A stretch of 64,000 nucleotides of DNA from Croceimicrobium sp963977415 (GCA_963977415.1 CAXBOS010000002.1:310001-374000); one strand, 5' to 3'; shown: positions 45,446-54,535, counted from the stretch's first letter. Numbers and translations are program-made. The notes: generated by a model from the letters alone, not told the origin.

Positions 45446-45562
45446 GCACTGAAAATCAGTGCGTTAAAAAAGATATCATAGGTAGGCCTTAAATTAAGGC
45501 GAGTGCACTTTAATTTAAACCTATCAGATAACTAAACCGTTTAGTTATCTGATGGGTTTAAA
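45446..45562. repeat. Three consecutive inverted repeats upstream of fabH
   Basis: (1) GCACTGAaaaTCAGTGC at 45446-45462, perfect 7-bp arms. (2) GCCTTAAaTTAAGGC at 45486-45500, perfect 7-bp arms. (3) A 49-base palindrome at 45514-45562 with 24-base arms, one-base centre and a single mismatch (T opposite G); its core is AACTAAACcGTTTAGTT. No T-tract follows the long one, so it is not an ordinary terminator. All lie 45-160 bases before the fabH promoter. Confidence 0.7.
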
Positions 45563-45606
45563 GGCCAAAGCCATTTAGTAATGTTAGGAACACATTTTTA
45601 AAATTC

Positions 45607-45634
45607 TTGGTCTTATATTAGGGCTTTATATTTG
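45607..45634 (+). promoter_or_regulatory. Promoter of the fabH-like gene
   Basis: TTG (45607-45609), 17-base spacer, TATATTTG (45627-45634), a full match to the Bacteroidota consensus; ATG 22 bases downstream. Confidence 0.72.
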
Positions 45635-45656
45635 CCAAACAAAAGAGACAGCATAA

Positions 45657-46664
45657 ATGAAAAATACGATTATAGCCGGCGCGGGGCATTATGTTCCTGA
45701 GAACGTCGTAAAGAATAGTGACCTCCAACTCATTATGGAAACTTCCGATGAATGGATTCAAGAGCGCACTGGAATTCAAGAAAGAAGATGGGTCGCCGGC
45801 GATAGCGATGATTCTACCTCCAGTATGGGAACTAAAGCAGCGCGTAATGCTATTGCAGATGCTGGCTTGGAGCCAAATGATATTGACTTCATTATTTTTG
45901 CGACTCTCTCCCCCGATTATTATTTCCCTGGACCAGGCGTTATGGTGCAAGAGCAATTAGGTATTGATACCGTTGGCGCTTTAGACATTCGCAATCAGTG
46001 TTCTGGCTTTATTTACGGCCTTTCTGTAGCCGATCAGTTTATTAAAACAGGACAGTATAAAAACATCCTTTTAATAGGCAGTGAACTACATAGCGGTGGT
46101 CTGGATAAAACAACTCGTGGCAGAGGGGTTTCGGTAATTTTTGGAGATGGTGCAGGTGCCGTTGTTTTGCAAGTCAGCGATGAAAGCGGAAAAGGAGTTT
46201 TAACCACTAAGCTGCATTCAGAAGGCAAACACGCCAAAGAATTGGCTTTATTAGGTCCCTCAACCGCACATTGGGTAGATGCCATTATTGAAGAAAACAA
46301 TCCCGAGGATTTATCCTATTACCCTTATATGAACGGTAATTTCGTTTTTAAACATGCCGTTACGCGCTTCCAAGAAGTAATTCATGAAGCCTTAACTAGT
46401 GCAGGAAAAGATAGTAGCGATATCGATCTATTAATTCCGCATCAAGCAAATTTACGCATCAGTCAGTATGTTCAAGCCAAGATGGGGTTAGCCCCAGAGA
46501 AGGTTTTCAATAACATTATGAAGTATGGCAATACCACAGCTGCTTCCATTCCTATTGCCTTATCAGAAGCGAAAGCTGAAGGTCGTCTTAAGAAAGGGGA
46601 CTTATTATGCTTAGCCGCTTTTGGTAGCGGTTTTACTTGGGGAAGCGCCTTGGTGCAGTTCTAA
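45657..46664 (+). CDS. 3-oxoacyl-ACP synthase III (FabH-type KAS III)
   Basis: 335 residues. The KAS III triad is intact: C115 (IRNQCSGFIYG), H262 (PHQANLR) and N292 (YGNTTAASIP). EWIQERTGIQERRW near the N-terminus is typical. It condenses an acyl-CoA with malonyl-ACP to start fatty-acid synthesis. A housekeeping FabH is usually in a plsX/rpmF cluster, so this lone copy may be a paralogue with its own substrate. It has its own promoter, a palindrome-rich upstream region, and a bidirectional terminator. Confidence 0.92.
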   Translation: MKNTIIAGAGHYVPENVVKNSDLQLIMETSDEWIQERTGIQERRWVAGDSDDSTSSMGTKAARNAIADAGLEPNDIDFIIFATLSPDYYFPGPGVMVQEQLGIDTVGALDIRNQCSGFIYGLSVADQFIKTGQYKNILLIGSELHSGGLDKTTRGRGVSVIFGDGAGAVVLQVSDESGKGVLTTKLHSEGKHAKELALLGPSTAHWVDAIIEENNPEDLSYYPYMNGNFVFKHAVTRFQEVIHEALTSAGKDSSDIDLLIPHQANLRISQYVQAKMGLAPEKVFNNIMKYGNTTAASIPIALSEAKAEGRLKKGDLLCLAAFGSGFTWGSALVQF

Positions 46665-46676
46665 GAGAAATTCATC

Positions 46677-46713
46677 TAAAAAAAGGCGACTTAGAATTTA
46701 AGTCGCCTTTTTT
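46677..46713. terminator. Bidirectional terminator between fabH-like and pdxH genes
   Basis: AAAAGGCGACTT / AAGTCGCCTTTT, 12-bp stem, 5-6-base loop, A-run before and T-run after. Confidence 0.9.
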
Positions 46714-46725
46714 ATGCCTTTTATT

Positions 46726-47370
46726 TTAAGGTGCCAAACGTATTATATTCCAATCTTCACCGCCATCTTTCGGTACATAGGCAAAACGATCGTGTAAACG
46801 TGAAGCTCGACCCTGCCAAAACTCAATTTTTGTTGGCATTACTCGATATCCTCCCCAATGCGGAGGTTTGGGAACTTCGCTCGGATATTTAGCATTAAAC
46901 TCCTCTTCCCTCTTTTCTAAATATTCGCGTGACTCTATAACCGTACTTTGGGGAGAAACCCAAGCTCCCACTTGAGAAGAATGTGGCCGACTGTTAAAAT
47001 AGTCGGTTGACTCACTCTCACTTAATTTTGTTGCCAAGCCTTCAATTCTTATCTGTCTTTCTAGCAAAGGCCAGAAAAAACTTAGAGCCACTTTAGGATT
47101 GTTTTCTATTTCTTGGGCTTTATCGCTTTGGTAATTAGTGTAAAATTCAAAACCTCCTTTATCAACGCCTTTTAGCAGCAGTACTCTGGCGCTAGGCTGT
47201 CCTTCGCTATTAACCGTAGATAATGTAAAAGCATTCGGATCTTTTGCTCCAGTTTCGGTATATGCTTGATACCATTCTAAAAACTGCTTTAAAGGATCAT
47301 GATCTAGGTCTGCTAAATTGAGCTCACCTATGGTGTAGTCAATTCTTTCATCTTGCAACTTTTCTTTCAT
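46726..47370 (-). CDS. pdxH: Pyridoxamine 5'-phosphate oxidase
   Basis: 214 residues from the ATG at 47370, giving the standard N-terminus KEKLQDERIDYTIGELNLAD. FMN- and substrate-binding segments are complete: SARVLLLKGVDKGGFEFYTNYQS, ALSFFWPLLERQIRIEG, SRPHSSQVGAWVSPQS and the C-terminal WQGRASRLHDRFAY. It oxidises PNP/PMP to pyridoxal phosphate in the cytoplasm. A longer frame starting at 47430 is rejected because a consensus promoter lies inside it. Confidence 0.95.
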   Translation of the reverse strand: MKEKLQDERIDYTIGELNLADLDHDPLKQFLEWYQAYTETGAKDPNAFTLSTVNSEGQPSARVLLLKGVDKGGFEFYTNYQSDKAQEIENNPKVALSFFWPLLERQIRIEGLATKLSESESTDYFNSRPHSSQVGAWVSPQSTVIESREYLEKREEEFNAKYPSEVPKPPHWGGYRVMPTKIEFWQGRASRLHDRFAYVPKDGGEDWNIIRLAP

Positions 47371-47411
47371 ATCTAGGGTTTTAATAGCTTCTGGAAAATT
47401 ATATGGCTCCA

Positions 47412-47443
47412 CAAAGTTACCGATAAGCAAGACATTAAGGCAA
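47412..47443 (-). promoter_or_regulatory. Promoter of pdxH
   Basis: On the minus strand: TTG (47443-47441), 21-base spacer, TAACTTTG (47419-47412). The leader to the ATG at 47370 would be about 35 bases, which supports that start. Confidence 0.6.
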
Positions 47444-47553
47444 TATTTGCGCGAATGCTTTGCGTTTTTTAATAGCGATAACCTTTAAAAATTCTTGCGA
47501 TAATTAAACTTTTGTATCCATTATTTAGAGGCCCTTTATTACCTTCGAATGCT

Positions 47554-48117
47554 ATGAGTGATAAAGCAAGAATGGCCGCAAGAGGAAAAGTTCTCATTGC
47601 CGAGCCCTTAATGGGAGACCCCAACTTTGACAGAACGGTTGTATTCCTAACCGATCATAACTCTGAGGGATCCGTTGGTTTTGTTCTTAATCGTTTGGTT
47701 GAGGTATCATTTAACGATTTGGTACTTGATTTCCCTGCTTTCGAAACCGCCATTGGTGAGGGTGGCCCGGTACAGCAAGACAACCTTTTCTTTCTGCACG
47801 CCAAAGGCGATCTATTACCCGGTAGTGAAGAAATTATTGCTGGCGTTTACTGGGGTGGTGATTTTAATATTCTTAAAGAACTCATCAGCCTTGAGCTAAT
47901 TACACCTAAAGACATTCGCTTTTTCTTAGGCTATAGCGGTTGGAGTGCCGGCCAATTAGAAGCTGAAATAGACCAAAAAGCTTGGCAAATTGCTCCCGCA
48001 AACTCGGAAATAATTTTTAATGAGGTTCCCGAAAAGATTTGGCCTAAAGTATTAGCTAGTTTGGGCGGAGATTACCCCTTATGGCAAAATGCCCCGATAG
48101 ACCCTAATTTAAACTAA
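47554..48117 (+). CDS. YqgE/AlgH family protein
   Basis: 187 residues from the ATG at 47554; a TTG at 47512 would add 14 atypical residues. YqgE/AlgH features are GKVLIAEPLMGDPNFDRTVVFL, GSVGFVLNRL, GGPVQQDNLFFLH, and RFFLGYSGWSAGQLEAEI. The family is widespread, cytoplasmic and of unknown biochemical function (AlgH was linked to alginate regulation in Pseudomonas). It is convergent with the aminotransferase gene. Confidence 0.92.
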   Translation: MSDKARMAARGKVLIAEPLMGDPNFDRTVVFLTDHNSEGSVGFVLNRLVEVSFNDLVLDFPAFETAIGEGGPVQQDNLFFLHAKGDLLPGSEEIIAGVYWGGDFNILKELISLELITPKDIRFFLGYSGWSAGQLEAEIDQKAWQIAPANSEIIFNEVPEKIWPKVLASLGGDYPLWQNAPIDPNLN

Positions 48118-48121
48118 AAGA

Positions 48122-48204
48122 CCTGAGTTTAGTCCGAAATTAGGCCTCAGCCCTCCTTAAAAATTTGACGACTAAATTAAAAATCTGTGACGGTGATATT
48201 AGGC
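48122..48204. repeat. Possible remnant related to the MITE-like element
   Basis: The segment AAATTAGGCCTCAGCCCTCC (48138-48157) resembles the left end of the element at 34811 (AAATCAGGCCTCAGACTCC), with further weaker similarity either side. An imperfect inverted CTCAGTTAAGCCTAAT-like end lies at 48199-48214, just inside the aminotransferase 3' end. It would be a short internally deleted copy of about 85 bases. Weak, hand-aligned only. Confidence 0.3.
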
Positions 48205-49062
48205 TTAACTGAGGTTAAGCGCTAGATTAACATTAATTTTCTTTAGCATTTCCGTGGCCTTTTCATGGCCATAACTTTTCTTACGAAATTGCCCTACCCA
48301 CTGCAAGCCTTTAATACTATTGGTTAGCCAAACTTCATCGGCTTTTTGTAAGGCAAAAGGAGAAAATGCTTCTTCTTTAATGGTAAGACCAAGTTGAGGG
48401 GCTAATTCAATAACCTTTTTTCGCATAATACCCTTAAGACAACCACTGTCTAAAGGAGGCGTAATTAAGACATCTCCTTTTAAGATAAAGATATTCGCAC
48501 TGATAGCCTCTGCTACTTCTTTGCGCTCATTTATTAGTAAGCATTCATCAAAATTGTTCTCCTTTCTGAAAATGCTCGCAATAGTATATAATTGAGCCGA
48601 GGTACTCTTTAAGTTCCCCAACATGCCACTATGTTTATAAAAGTCTTTGTAGAGCTCAATATTTAAACCTTCCTCATTAAGCTGGTAGATACTGTCCGAC
48701 AATTCTTCGGTTGTTATCAAAAAGTCAATATCGTTCGTTTCAGGAGTATACAAACCTCCTGCTTTTCTTACCACCAATAGTTTAATACGGGCAGCCTTAT
48801 CACTAAGATGATTCGCTGCTAAAGTTTTACGAATTTCCTCTTCTAAATACTCAGGACTAAAAGTCATAGGAATTTCCATGCGAACGATACGCATGGAAGC
48901 CATCAGCCTGAAGTAATGATCTTCCCAAAAGTTAATGCGGTTATTGGCGAATTTGATAGTCTCAAATATCCCGTCGCCATAGTTTAAGCCTCGGTTATTT
49001 ACCTGAATACCCAAGTGCTTATTGCGAATTATATAGCCATTTAAATTATAGTCCATCATCAT
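48205..49062 (-). CDS. Aminotransferase class IV (BCAT / aminodeoxychorismate-lyase-like)
   Basis: 285 residues from the ATG at 49062 (TTG at 49077 rejected). PLP fold-type IV signatures: GLNYGDGIFETIKF near the N-terminus, catalytic lysine in LGNLKSTSAQLY (about 154), EVAEAISANIFILKG, and LDSGCLKGIMRKKV. It could be a branched-chain aminotransferase, D-amino-acid transaminase or 4-amino-4-deoxychorismate lyase; sequence alone does not decide. A -7 box (TACCTTTG, minus strand, 49082-49075) is very close to the ATG, implying a short leader. Confidence 0.87.
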   Translation of the reverse strand: MMMDYNLNGYIIRNKHLGIQVNNRGLNYGDGIFETIKFANNRINFWEDHYFRLMASMRIVRMEIPMTFSPEYLEEEIRKTLAANHLSDKAARIKLLVVRKAGGLYTPETNDIDFLITTEELSDSIYQLNEEGLNIELYKDFYKHSGMLGNLKSTSAQLYTIASIFRKENNFDECLLINERKEVAEAISANIFILKGDVLITPPLDSGCLKGIMRKKVIELAPQLGLTIKEEAFSPFALQKADEVWLTNSIKGLQWVGQFRKKSYGHEKATEMLKKINVNLALNLS

Positions 49063-49087
49063 TTTTTCAGGGCGCAAAGGTATAAAG

Positions 49088-49128
49088 CAAAAAACCCCGC
49101 TCCTTACGGAACGGGGTTTTTATTATGA
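49088..49128 (-). terminator. Terminator of the TonB receptor / secreted hydrolase operon
   Basis: CCCCGTTCC / GGAGCGGGG on the minus strand (one mismatch), 4-base loop, flanked by A-run and TTTTTT. Confidence 0.85.
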
Positions 49129-49138
49129 AAATGTATTT

Positions 49139-50779
49139 CTATTTCTTAATGAAACGCTGTACTGACTCACCCTCATTGGTTTGCACTTTCACAAAGTAGA
49201 CTCCTGGAGTTAAACCTTCTACATTTAATTCATTAAAGCCATTGCTTAAGTTACCATTCATAACTACTCTTGCAGTAGCATCAATTACTTGGTAGCTTTC
49301 AATATTAAGATTGGCATCGCTAATGTGTAATACTAAAGTTTTAGTAGCAGGATTAGGATATAAATCGATACGAGAATTTAAAGCAAATTCTTCATTGCTT
49401 ACAATATTCATTGTATTTATCATTCTTGGGGTTACATAACCTAAGATAGTATCTTGGTAAGTACGTCCGTAGCTTGGAGACATGTTAGGGTTACCTGCTA
49501 AGCCAGCCATGTGGTAAGTAATTACCGGAGGACCCGCAGAAAAAGTATCGCTAGCAATAGGACCCGCTGGATCCCACCATTGCCATGGCGCACCAACATT
49601 GGTAAATAAACTTGCCGATAAAGGCTGTACAACTGGATATAAACCTTCGGCAGTATTAACTGTGATGGTATCAAAAGGAGCACTAAAAATGTAGTTATAA
49701 GTAACACCGTAACGTGCACGAGCCGCTAAAGTAATAGGGTCGTTATAGGTTTGACTAGTGTAAGAGTTATTATTACCTAAAGCATTGGCTTTTACCATAA
49801 AAGTATTAGCACCTGATACGTCAACAACGTCATCTTGAGTAGTAGGAACTACAACCGTTCCATCACCGAAAGGAGCAAAAGGATCACGTACGCAATGGAA
49901 AGCAATCATAGCAGGATCACCAGCTTCTAACCAAGAGATGTCGGCTAAAGCACCACCCATGTTAACACACATAGCAATGTCAGTAGATTGACCATTATCA
50001 GCGTAAAGGTTTAATAAACCATTAAGACCTTCGATATTTCCTACTTGGTTTGAATCTACGAAAGATGCACCAGTTGCAGGGTTAATGAATTTAGCGATCT
50101 CAACTTCAGACCATTTGTCTAAGGTAGCATAAGCTAAAGCTACATAACCACCAGAACCTTCACCGAACATAACGATACGGTTAGGATCGATTCCTAAATT
50201 AGAAGCATCTGCCTTGGCAACACGCACTAATTCTTTCATATCATGAATGGCACGGTAAACAGCGTTTAGCAATTGGGCACGACGCACAAATTGGTTAGGA
50301 TCTAATGGATTCCAACCTAAACGGTAATTAGCTGCAATAGCTACAAATCCACGCTTGGCTAACTTTTCGCACATCACAATAGCTGAGCTATCATTTTTTG
50401 AACCGTTGATACCGCCATTAATTCCAGGAGGAAGAAAGTTACCTGTATGAACATAGATAGCTAAAGGACGATCCGTAGCGTTATCTCCTACTGGAGAATA
50501 AATATCCATTTTAAGATCTCTCACCTTCACATCCGAAGCTGGATCTGCTGGGTTGAAAAACTTAGCCGGAATCGGCTGACCCATTGCTAAAGCTGTTTTA
50601 ATCTCGGTAACATCGGCAGCTACATTAGCTGGATTAGAGAAATTAGAGGTTAGGAAGTCAATGTTTTGCGCGTAAGAAACGTTGGCATTTACATTAACTT
50701 GACTAAACACTTCCGTGGTATATCGCTGAGCCACGGCAGCGCCTGAAAAGGCTAAAAGAAAGAATAATGTTTTTTTCAT
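49139..50779 (-). CDS. T9SS-secreted alpha/beta-hydrolase (carboxylesterase-like)
   Basis: 546 residues. Signal peptide MKKTLFFLLAFSGAAVAQ. The alpha/beta-hydrolase core shows LAIYVHTGNFLPPG (oxyanion region), FVAIAANYRLGW and the nucleophile elbow G-E-G-S-G-G-Y (about 216-222); the HCVRDPFAPFGDG segment (about 290) is a candidate acid region. The final ~80 residues are a T9SS type A domain (DLYPNPATKTLVLHI..PGVYFVKVQTNEG..RFIKK). Probably a secreted esterase. It begins 38 bases after the TonB receptor gene on the same strand and shares its terminator. Confidence 0.85.
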   Translation of the reverse strand: MKKTLFFLLAFSGAAVAQRYTTEVFSQVNVNANVSYAQNIDFLTSNFSNPANVAADVTEIKTALAMGQPIPAKFFNPADPASDVKVRDLKMDIYSPVGDNATDRPLAIYVHTGNFLPPGINGGINGSKNDSSAIVMCEKLAKRGFVAIAANYRLGWNPLDPNQFVRRAQLLNAVYRAIHDMKELVRVAKADASNLGIDPNRIVMFGEGSGGYVALAYATLDKWSEVEIAKFINPATGASFVDSNQVGNIEGLNGLLNLYADNGQSTDIAMCVNMGGALADISWLEAGDPAMIAFHCVRDPFAPFGDGTVVVPTTQDDVVDVSGANTFMVKANALGNNNSYTSQTYNDPITLAARARYGVTYNYIFSAPFDTITVNTAEGLYPVVQPLSASLFTNVGAPWQWWDPAGPIASDTFSAGPPVITYHMAGLAGNPNMSPSYGRTYQDTILGYVTPRMINTMNIVSNEEFALNSRIDLYPNPATKTLVLHISDANLNIESYQVIDATARVVMNGNLSNGFNELNVEGLTPGVYFVKVQTNEGESVQRFIKK

Positions 50780-50817
50780 CTGCTGTAATTATTAATGGTT
50801 CGAATTTAAGGAAAAAA

Positions 50818-53703
50818 TCATCGTTTATGATCAAACTCATAAACAATCGAAAAATAAGCAAGACGGCCGACTCTAGGGCCACCGTACACTTGAAAAACTT
50901 TATTATTTAATAAATTGGATGCGCCTAACTTAAAGGTTGAGTGCCAAGTATCAACCGTATAGCTCATTTGAGCATCAAGTAGGTCATAGCTATTGATAAA
51001 GCCGGTAAATTGAGGCGAACCTTCAAATCGGAAACCTTCAATCCATTTATAAGTAACGGCGAAGCCGAAATTATTCTTAGAGCCCTTCTTTAAGCGGTAA
51101 TTTCTTCCGCTAAAACTTAAATTAAACTTATTTTCAGGTGTATTAAAAGCCGGAATAATCGGATCCTCTTCGCCGTCTTCTGAAAGCTGATCAGCGTAAA
51201 AAGTTTCGGTAATAAAGTTTCGACCCGGATTTAGGTTGATGCTATTATAAGAGTAGTTTCCTCCTAATGATAGGTGATCATCGATATAATAATTAACCCC
51301 GATATTTAATCCTTGGGTAGTTACCAAAGTTTGCGCGTTGGCGGCTACTCGATAGGCACGCACTGAGCGCACGAAATCGGGAACGTTCTGGTCGAAGGTT
51401 AGGTCTAAACCAAATTGAAAACCAATGAAACTGGTATACCAAGAATGGAAATAATTCACATCTACAAAGACCCTTTTAAACCAAGACCCGCGATAGCCAA
51501 TTTCCGCCGTGGTAACTCTTTCAGGTTCTATTGGAGCTACATCGAAAAAGGTGAGATTATCGCGGTCTAATTGTGGTTGAGAGCGGTAAAAATCGAAAGA
51601 CTCTAATGAAACCAAATTATTGTAACCATCAATATTACCTAGTAAAACCGCCCTACCCACATCATAACGTAAGTATTGATCTTGTAAAGTCGGATTACGA
51701 ATCGCACGACCTAAGCTTGTTCTTAAAGTATGCTTTGGATTAATATTGTATACCAAGGAAAAAGCGGGTGAGAATAGGTAATCAAAATTTTGATTCTTAT
51801 CCATCCTTACGGTGGCACTAGCTTTTAAAACCTCACCAAAAAAGTTTGTTTCTGCTCCATAATACACCCCAAATTCTTGATTGGTAATGGTGCGATATTC
51901 TTGGCTGATGATATTCCCAACACTATCGGTAACAATTGAGGAAGGAATAATCTCGTCGAAAATATTTCCACGTGAGTTAGGGGTATACATTCTGAAATTA
52001 CCACCCATGCGCATCTTCACTCTGTCCGCTACTGTTAGCTGATACTCTCCCATAATATGATAAAGAGCCGACTTATCGTAAAATCGAGAACCACCCTCTG
52101 TAAAGGTTTTACCCGTTACATCATTAAAAATAGAGTCGTACTGAGCGGTACCGGGTGCAAATCTTCCTGTGGAAACAATATTTAAAAGGCTATCGTGGAA
52201 TCCTGCTAACAATTCGTTGTATTCTCTTAAAATATCTTGGTACTCATTATTAAAGAAGGCCGAATCGAAAGTTGCGGCTCCTACATTAAAACCTGCTGCT
52301 GTTTGAAAGGCTTGATTAAAACGAAAAGGTCTTTTCCAAGCTGCCGCATAATTCTGATTCCAAGTACCTTCATCGCCTAGCATAATATCATTCATCTTAA
52401 AGGCAGTAAGTACCGCATCGTAACTTTCACCTGCATCTTCATTGGTCGCATAGGCACGAATAAAGAATTTATCCTTTTTCTTCACCTCTACGATATTCTG
52501 CATAAAGCGAATACCATTTAAACTAAATCGATTCTCACCTTGGTAAACCGTGGTTCCTGTTCCATAATTAAGAGTATAGCTGAACTGTACATCCTTCTCG
52601 GTACGGTAAAAAAGACCAATATTTCCTTTAAAGTTGCGGGTATCGTAATTTACTAAATCTGGTTCTTTGAAACCAGGACGGTAAAAAGTTCCTAAACCTG
52701 GTACATCATTAAACTTCACATCGGAGAAGCTGCCTCTTTCGTTATTGGAAGCTAAACTTTCATCCCCGTATATATTAACCGCATCATAGCGACCAGGATT
52801 ATCGGCTCCAACGTCGGAGTCATCGATGGGGTCGTAATTATCGGCTTCCCAATCATCAGCTCGTAGGTAGAAAAGGTTAATTTTAAAAGCAAAATCCTCG
52901 CGTTCTTTATTAAAAAGCTTGAAAGCTTCTGCATATCGAACGGAAGTTTCCGATAAGGCCCGCTCCCCTACTTTCTGACTAAAGGATAAGCCTTGAAAAC
53001 GAAAAGGATCTTTGGTAGTCATCGAGATGACACCGTTAAATGCGCCCGGACCATAAAAAGCCGTAGATGCGCCCGCGATGATATCCACATTTAAAATATC
53101 CAATTCATTGGCTCCTAAAAAGTTACCGAGTGAAAAGTTGAGGCCGGGTGCTTGGTTATCTACCCCATCAATAAGCTGCAATGAACGAACGGGTGAAGTA
53201 GAGTTGAAACCGCGTGTGTTTATAATCTTGAAACCGATACTAGCCGAAGTTAAATCAACCCCCTTTAAATTCCCTAAGGCTTCATAAAAATTCGCGGCTG
53301 GCGTTTCTTTAATGGCTAAATTATCCAAGGCTTCTACCGTAAGGGCCGATTCACGTTGTTTAGCACTTAACCTCTGTTCAACTATATCCACCGAAGCTAA
53401 CATTTGACTGTCTTCGGTGAGCTCAATAACAAGGGGTTCTTTCAGGCTTTTTACCACTACTTCCTTCTTCTGATAGCCGATAAAGCTTAGTTCTAAGGTA
53501 ATTGGTAAGGTGTTTTTCCCGAGAGCTAAGATGAAATTCCCATCAAAATCGGTGGAAGTCCCTGTACTAGTGCCCTTAAAAATCACGTTGGCCATGATTA
53601 CTGCTTCCCCGCTATTTGCGTCTATTACCCTGCCCTTAATCTCTTGAGCAACAGAATAATGCCCCACAAGAAGCAAGGCCAATAAAATGATTGTATTCTT
53701 CAA
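50818..53703 (-). CDS. TonB-dependent receptor with carboxypeptidase-like domain
   Basis: 961 residues. Signal peptide to HYSVAQ (about 19); CarboxypepD_reg-like domain (IKGRVIDANSGEAVIMANV..TDFDGNF, about 20-100); plug domain with NTRGFNSTSPVRSLQLIDGVDNQAPG (as two separated segments around 165-190) and IIAGASTAFYGPGAFNGVI; then a long barrel with TonB-box-type plug contacts, ending RLAYFSIVYEFDHKR. The lack of a SusD gene makes it unlike a classical glycan locus. The following secreted hydrolase suggests uptake of an esterified or hydrolysed product. Confidence 0.9.
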   Translation of the reverse strand: MKNTIILLALLLVGHYSVAQEIKGRVIDANSGEAVIMANVIFKGTSTGTSTDFDGNFILALGKNTLPITLELSFIGYQKKEVVVKSLKEPLVIELTEDSQMLASVDIVEQRLSAKQRESALTVEALDNLAIKETPAANFYEALGNLKGVDLTSASIGFKIINTRGFNSTSPVRSLQLIDGVDNQAPGLNFSLGNFLGANELDILNVDIIAGASTAFYGPGAFNGVISMTTKDPFRFQGLSFSQKVGERALSETSVRYAEAFKLFNKEREDFAFKINLFYLRADDWEADNYDPIDDSDVGADNPGRYDAVNIYGDESLASNNERGSFSDVKFNDVPGLGTFYRPGFKEPDLVNYDTRNFKGNIGLFYRTEKDVQFSYTLNYGTGTTVYQGENRFSLNGIRFMQNIVEVKKKDKFFIRAYATNEDAGESYDAVLTAFKMNDIMLGDEGTWNQNYAAAWKRPFRFNQAFQTAAGFNVGAATFDSAFFNNEYQDILREYNELLAGFHDSLLNIVSTGRFAPGTAQYDSIFNDVTGKTFTEGGSRFYDKSALYHIMGEYQLTVADRVKMRMGGNFRMYTPNSRGNIFDEIIPSSIVTDSVGNIISQEYRTITNQEFGVYYGAETNFFGEVLKASATVRMDKNQNFDYLFSPAFSLVYNINPKHTLRTSLGRAIRNPTLQDQYLRYDVGRAVLLGNIDGYNNLVSLESFDFYRSQPQLDRDNLTFFDVAPIEPERVTTAEIGYRGSWFKRVFVDVNYFHSWYTSFIGFQFGLDLTFDQNVPDFVRSVRAYRVAANAQTLVTTQGLNIGVNYYIDDHLSLGGNYSYNSINLNPGRNFITETFYADQLSEDGEEDPIIPAFNTPENKFNLSFSGRNYRLKKGSKNNFGFAVTYKWIEGFRFEGSPQFTGFINSYDLLDAQMSYTVDTWHSTFKLGASNLLNNKVFQVYGGPRVGRLAYFSIVYEFDHKR

Positions 53704-53794
53704 GTTCCTTAAAAATTTTTAACAAGCCCCAAACTAAGCAATTCTTATTGAATAATGAACTAAGATTTAAGCGCTTATTTCTATTTTTGCCGAC

Positions 53795-54535
53795 ATGATA
53801 AACGGAAAAAAAATTGTGGTGGTTCTCCCAGCCTACAATGCTGAGAAAACTTTAGAGCGCACTTATAATGAAATACCTTTTGAGATCGTTGACGAGGTAG
53901 TTTTAGTAGATGATAATTCTACCGACGATACCATCGGCGAAGGAAAACGTTTAGGAATTAAACATATCATTCCACACGAAAAAAACAAAGGCTACGGTGG
54001 CAACCAAAAGTCCTGTTATAATAAGGCTTTAGCCTTGGGGGGCGATATCGTAATCATGCTTCACCCCGATTATCAGTATACGCCAAAGCTAATAGAATCC
54101 ATGTCTTACCTTATTGCCAATGAGGTATATCCTGTTGTTTTAGGCTCGCGAATTTTAGGTAAAGGAGCCCTTAAGGGTGGCATGCCTTGGTATAAGTATT
54201 TGGCTAACCGTATTCTTACCCTAAGCCAGAACCTTCTAATGAATCAAAAGCTTTCGGAATACCACACCGGTTACCGTGCTTTTTCTAAAGAAGTATTGGA
54301 GAGAACCGATTTTAATGTTAATTCCGACGATTTTGTATTTGATAATCAAATGCTAGCGCAAATTTTTTATGCTGGCTTTGAAATCGCCGAAATCACTTGC
54401 CCCACCAAATATTTTGAAGAAGCTAGTTCTATTAACTTTAAGCGCAGCGCTATTTATGGACTGGGAGTACTTAAAGTTTCCTTTCAATACCGCTTCGCTA
54501 AATGGGGCATTAGCAAACCAAATTACCTTTCCTGA
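53795..54535 (+). CDS. Glycosyltransferase family 2 (polyprenyl-phosphate sugar synthase-like)
   Basis: 246 residues, single GT-A domain without C-terminal membrane helices. VVVLPAYNAEKTL at the N-terminus, V38-D-D-N-S-T-D-D-T46 for nucleotide binding, and MLHPDYQY (D92) as the metal-binding acidic motif; EYHTGYRAFSKEVL is typical of dolichol-phosphate-mannose-synthase-like enzymes. It should charge a lipid phosphate with a sugar at the cytoplasmic face, which the convergent GT39 protein could then use. Its 3' end overlaps that gene by 13 bases. Confidence 0.88.
   Translation: MINGKKIVVVLPAYNAEKTLERTYNEIPFEIVDEVVLVDDNSTDDTIGEGKRLGIKHIIPHEKNKGYGGNQKSCYNKALALGGDIVIMLHPDYQYTPKLIESMSYLIANEVYPVVLGSRILGKGALKGGMPWYKYLANRILTLSQNLLMNQKLSEYHTGYRAFSKEVLERTDFNVNSDDFVFDNQMLAQIFYAGFEIAEITCPTKYFEEASSINFKRSAIYGLGVLKVSFQYRFAKWGISKPNYLS

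Noticed and set aside
45618..45956. 112-codon minus-strand frame over the start of fabH
   Set aside because: It is the complement of the FabH coding region, which has a full catalytic triad and a promoter; the shadow frame has no recognisable protein features.
47371..47430. Longer pdxH frame beginning at 47430
   Set aside because: A consensus promoter (47412-47443, minus) overlaps that start, and the standard PdxH N-terminus begins at 47370.
53782..53789. TATTTTTG as -7 box of the GT2 gene
   Set aside because: It lies only 5 bases before the ATG and has no TTG at a proper distance, so it would require leaderless transcription; matches of this kind occur by chance in AT-rich DNA.
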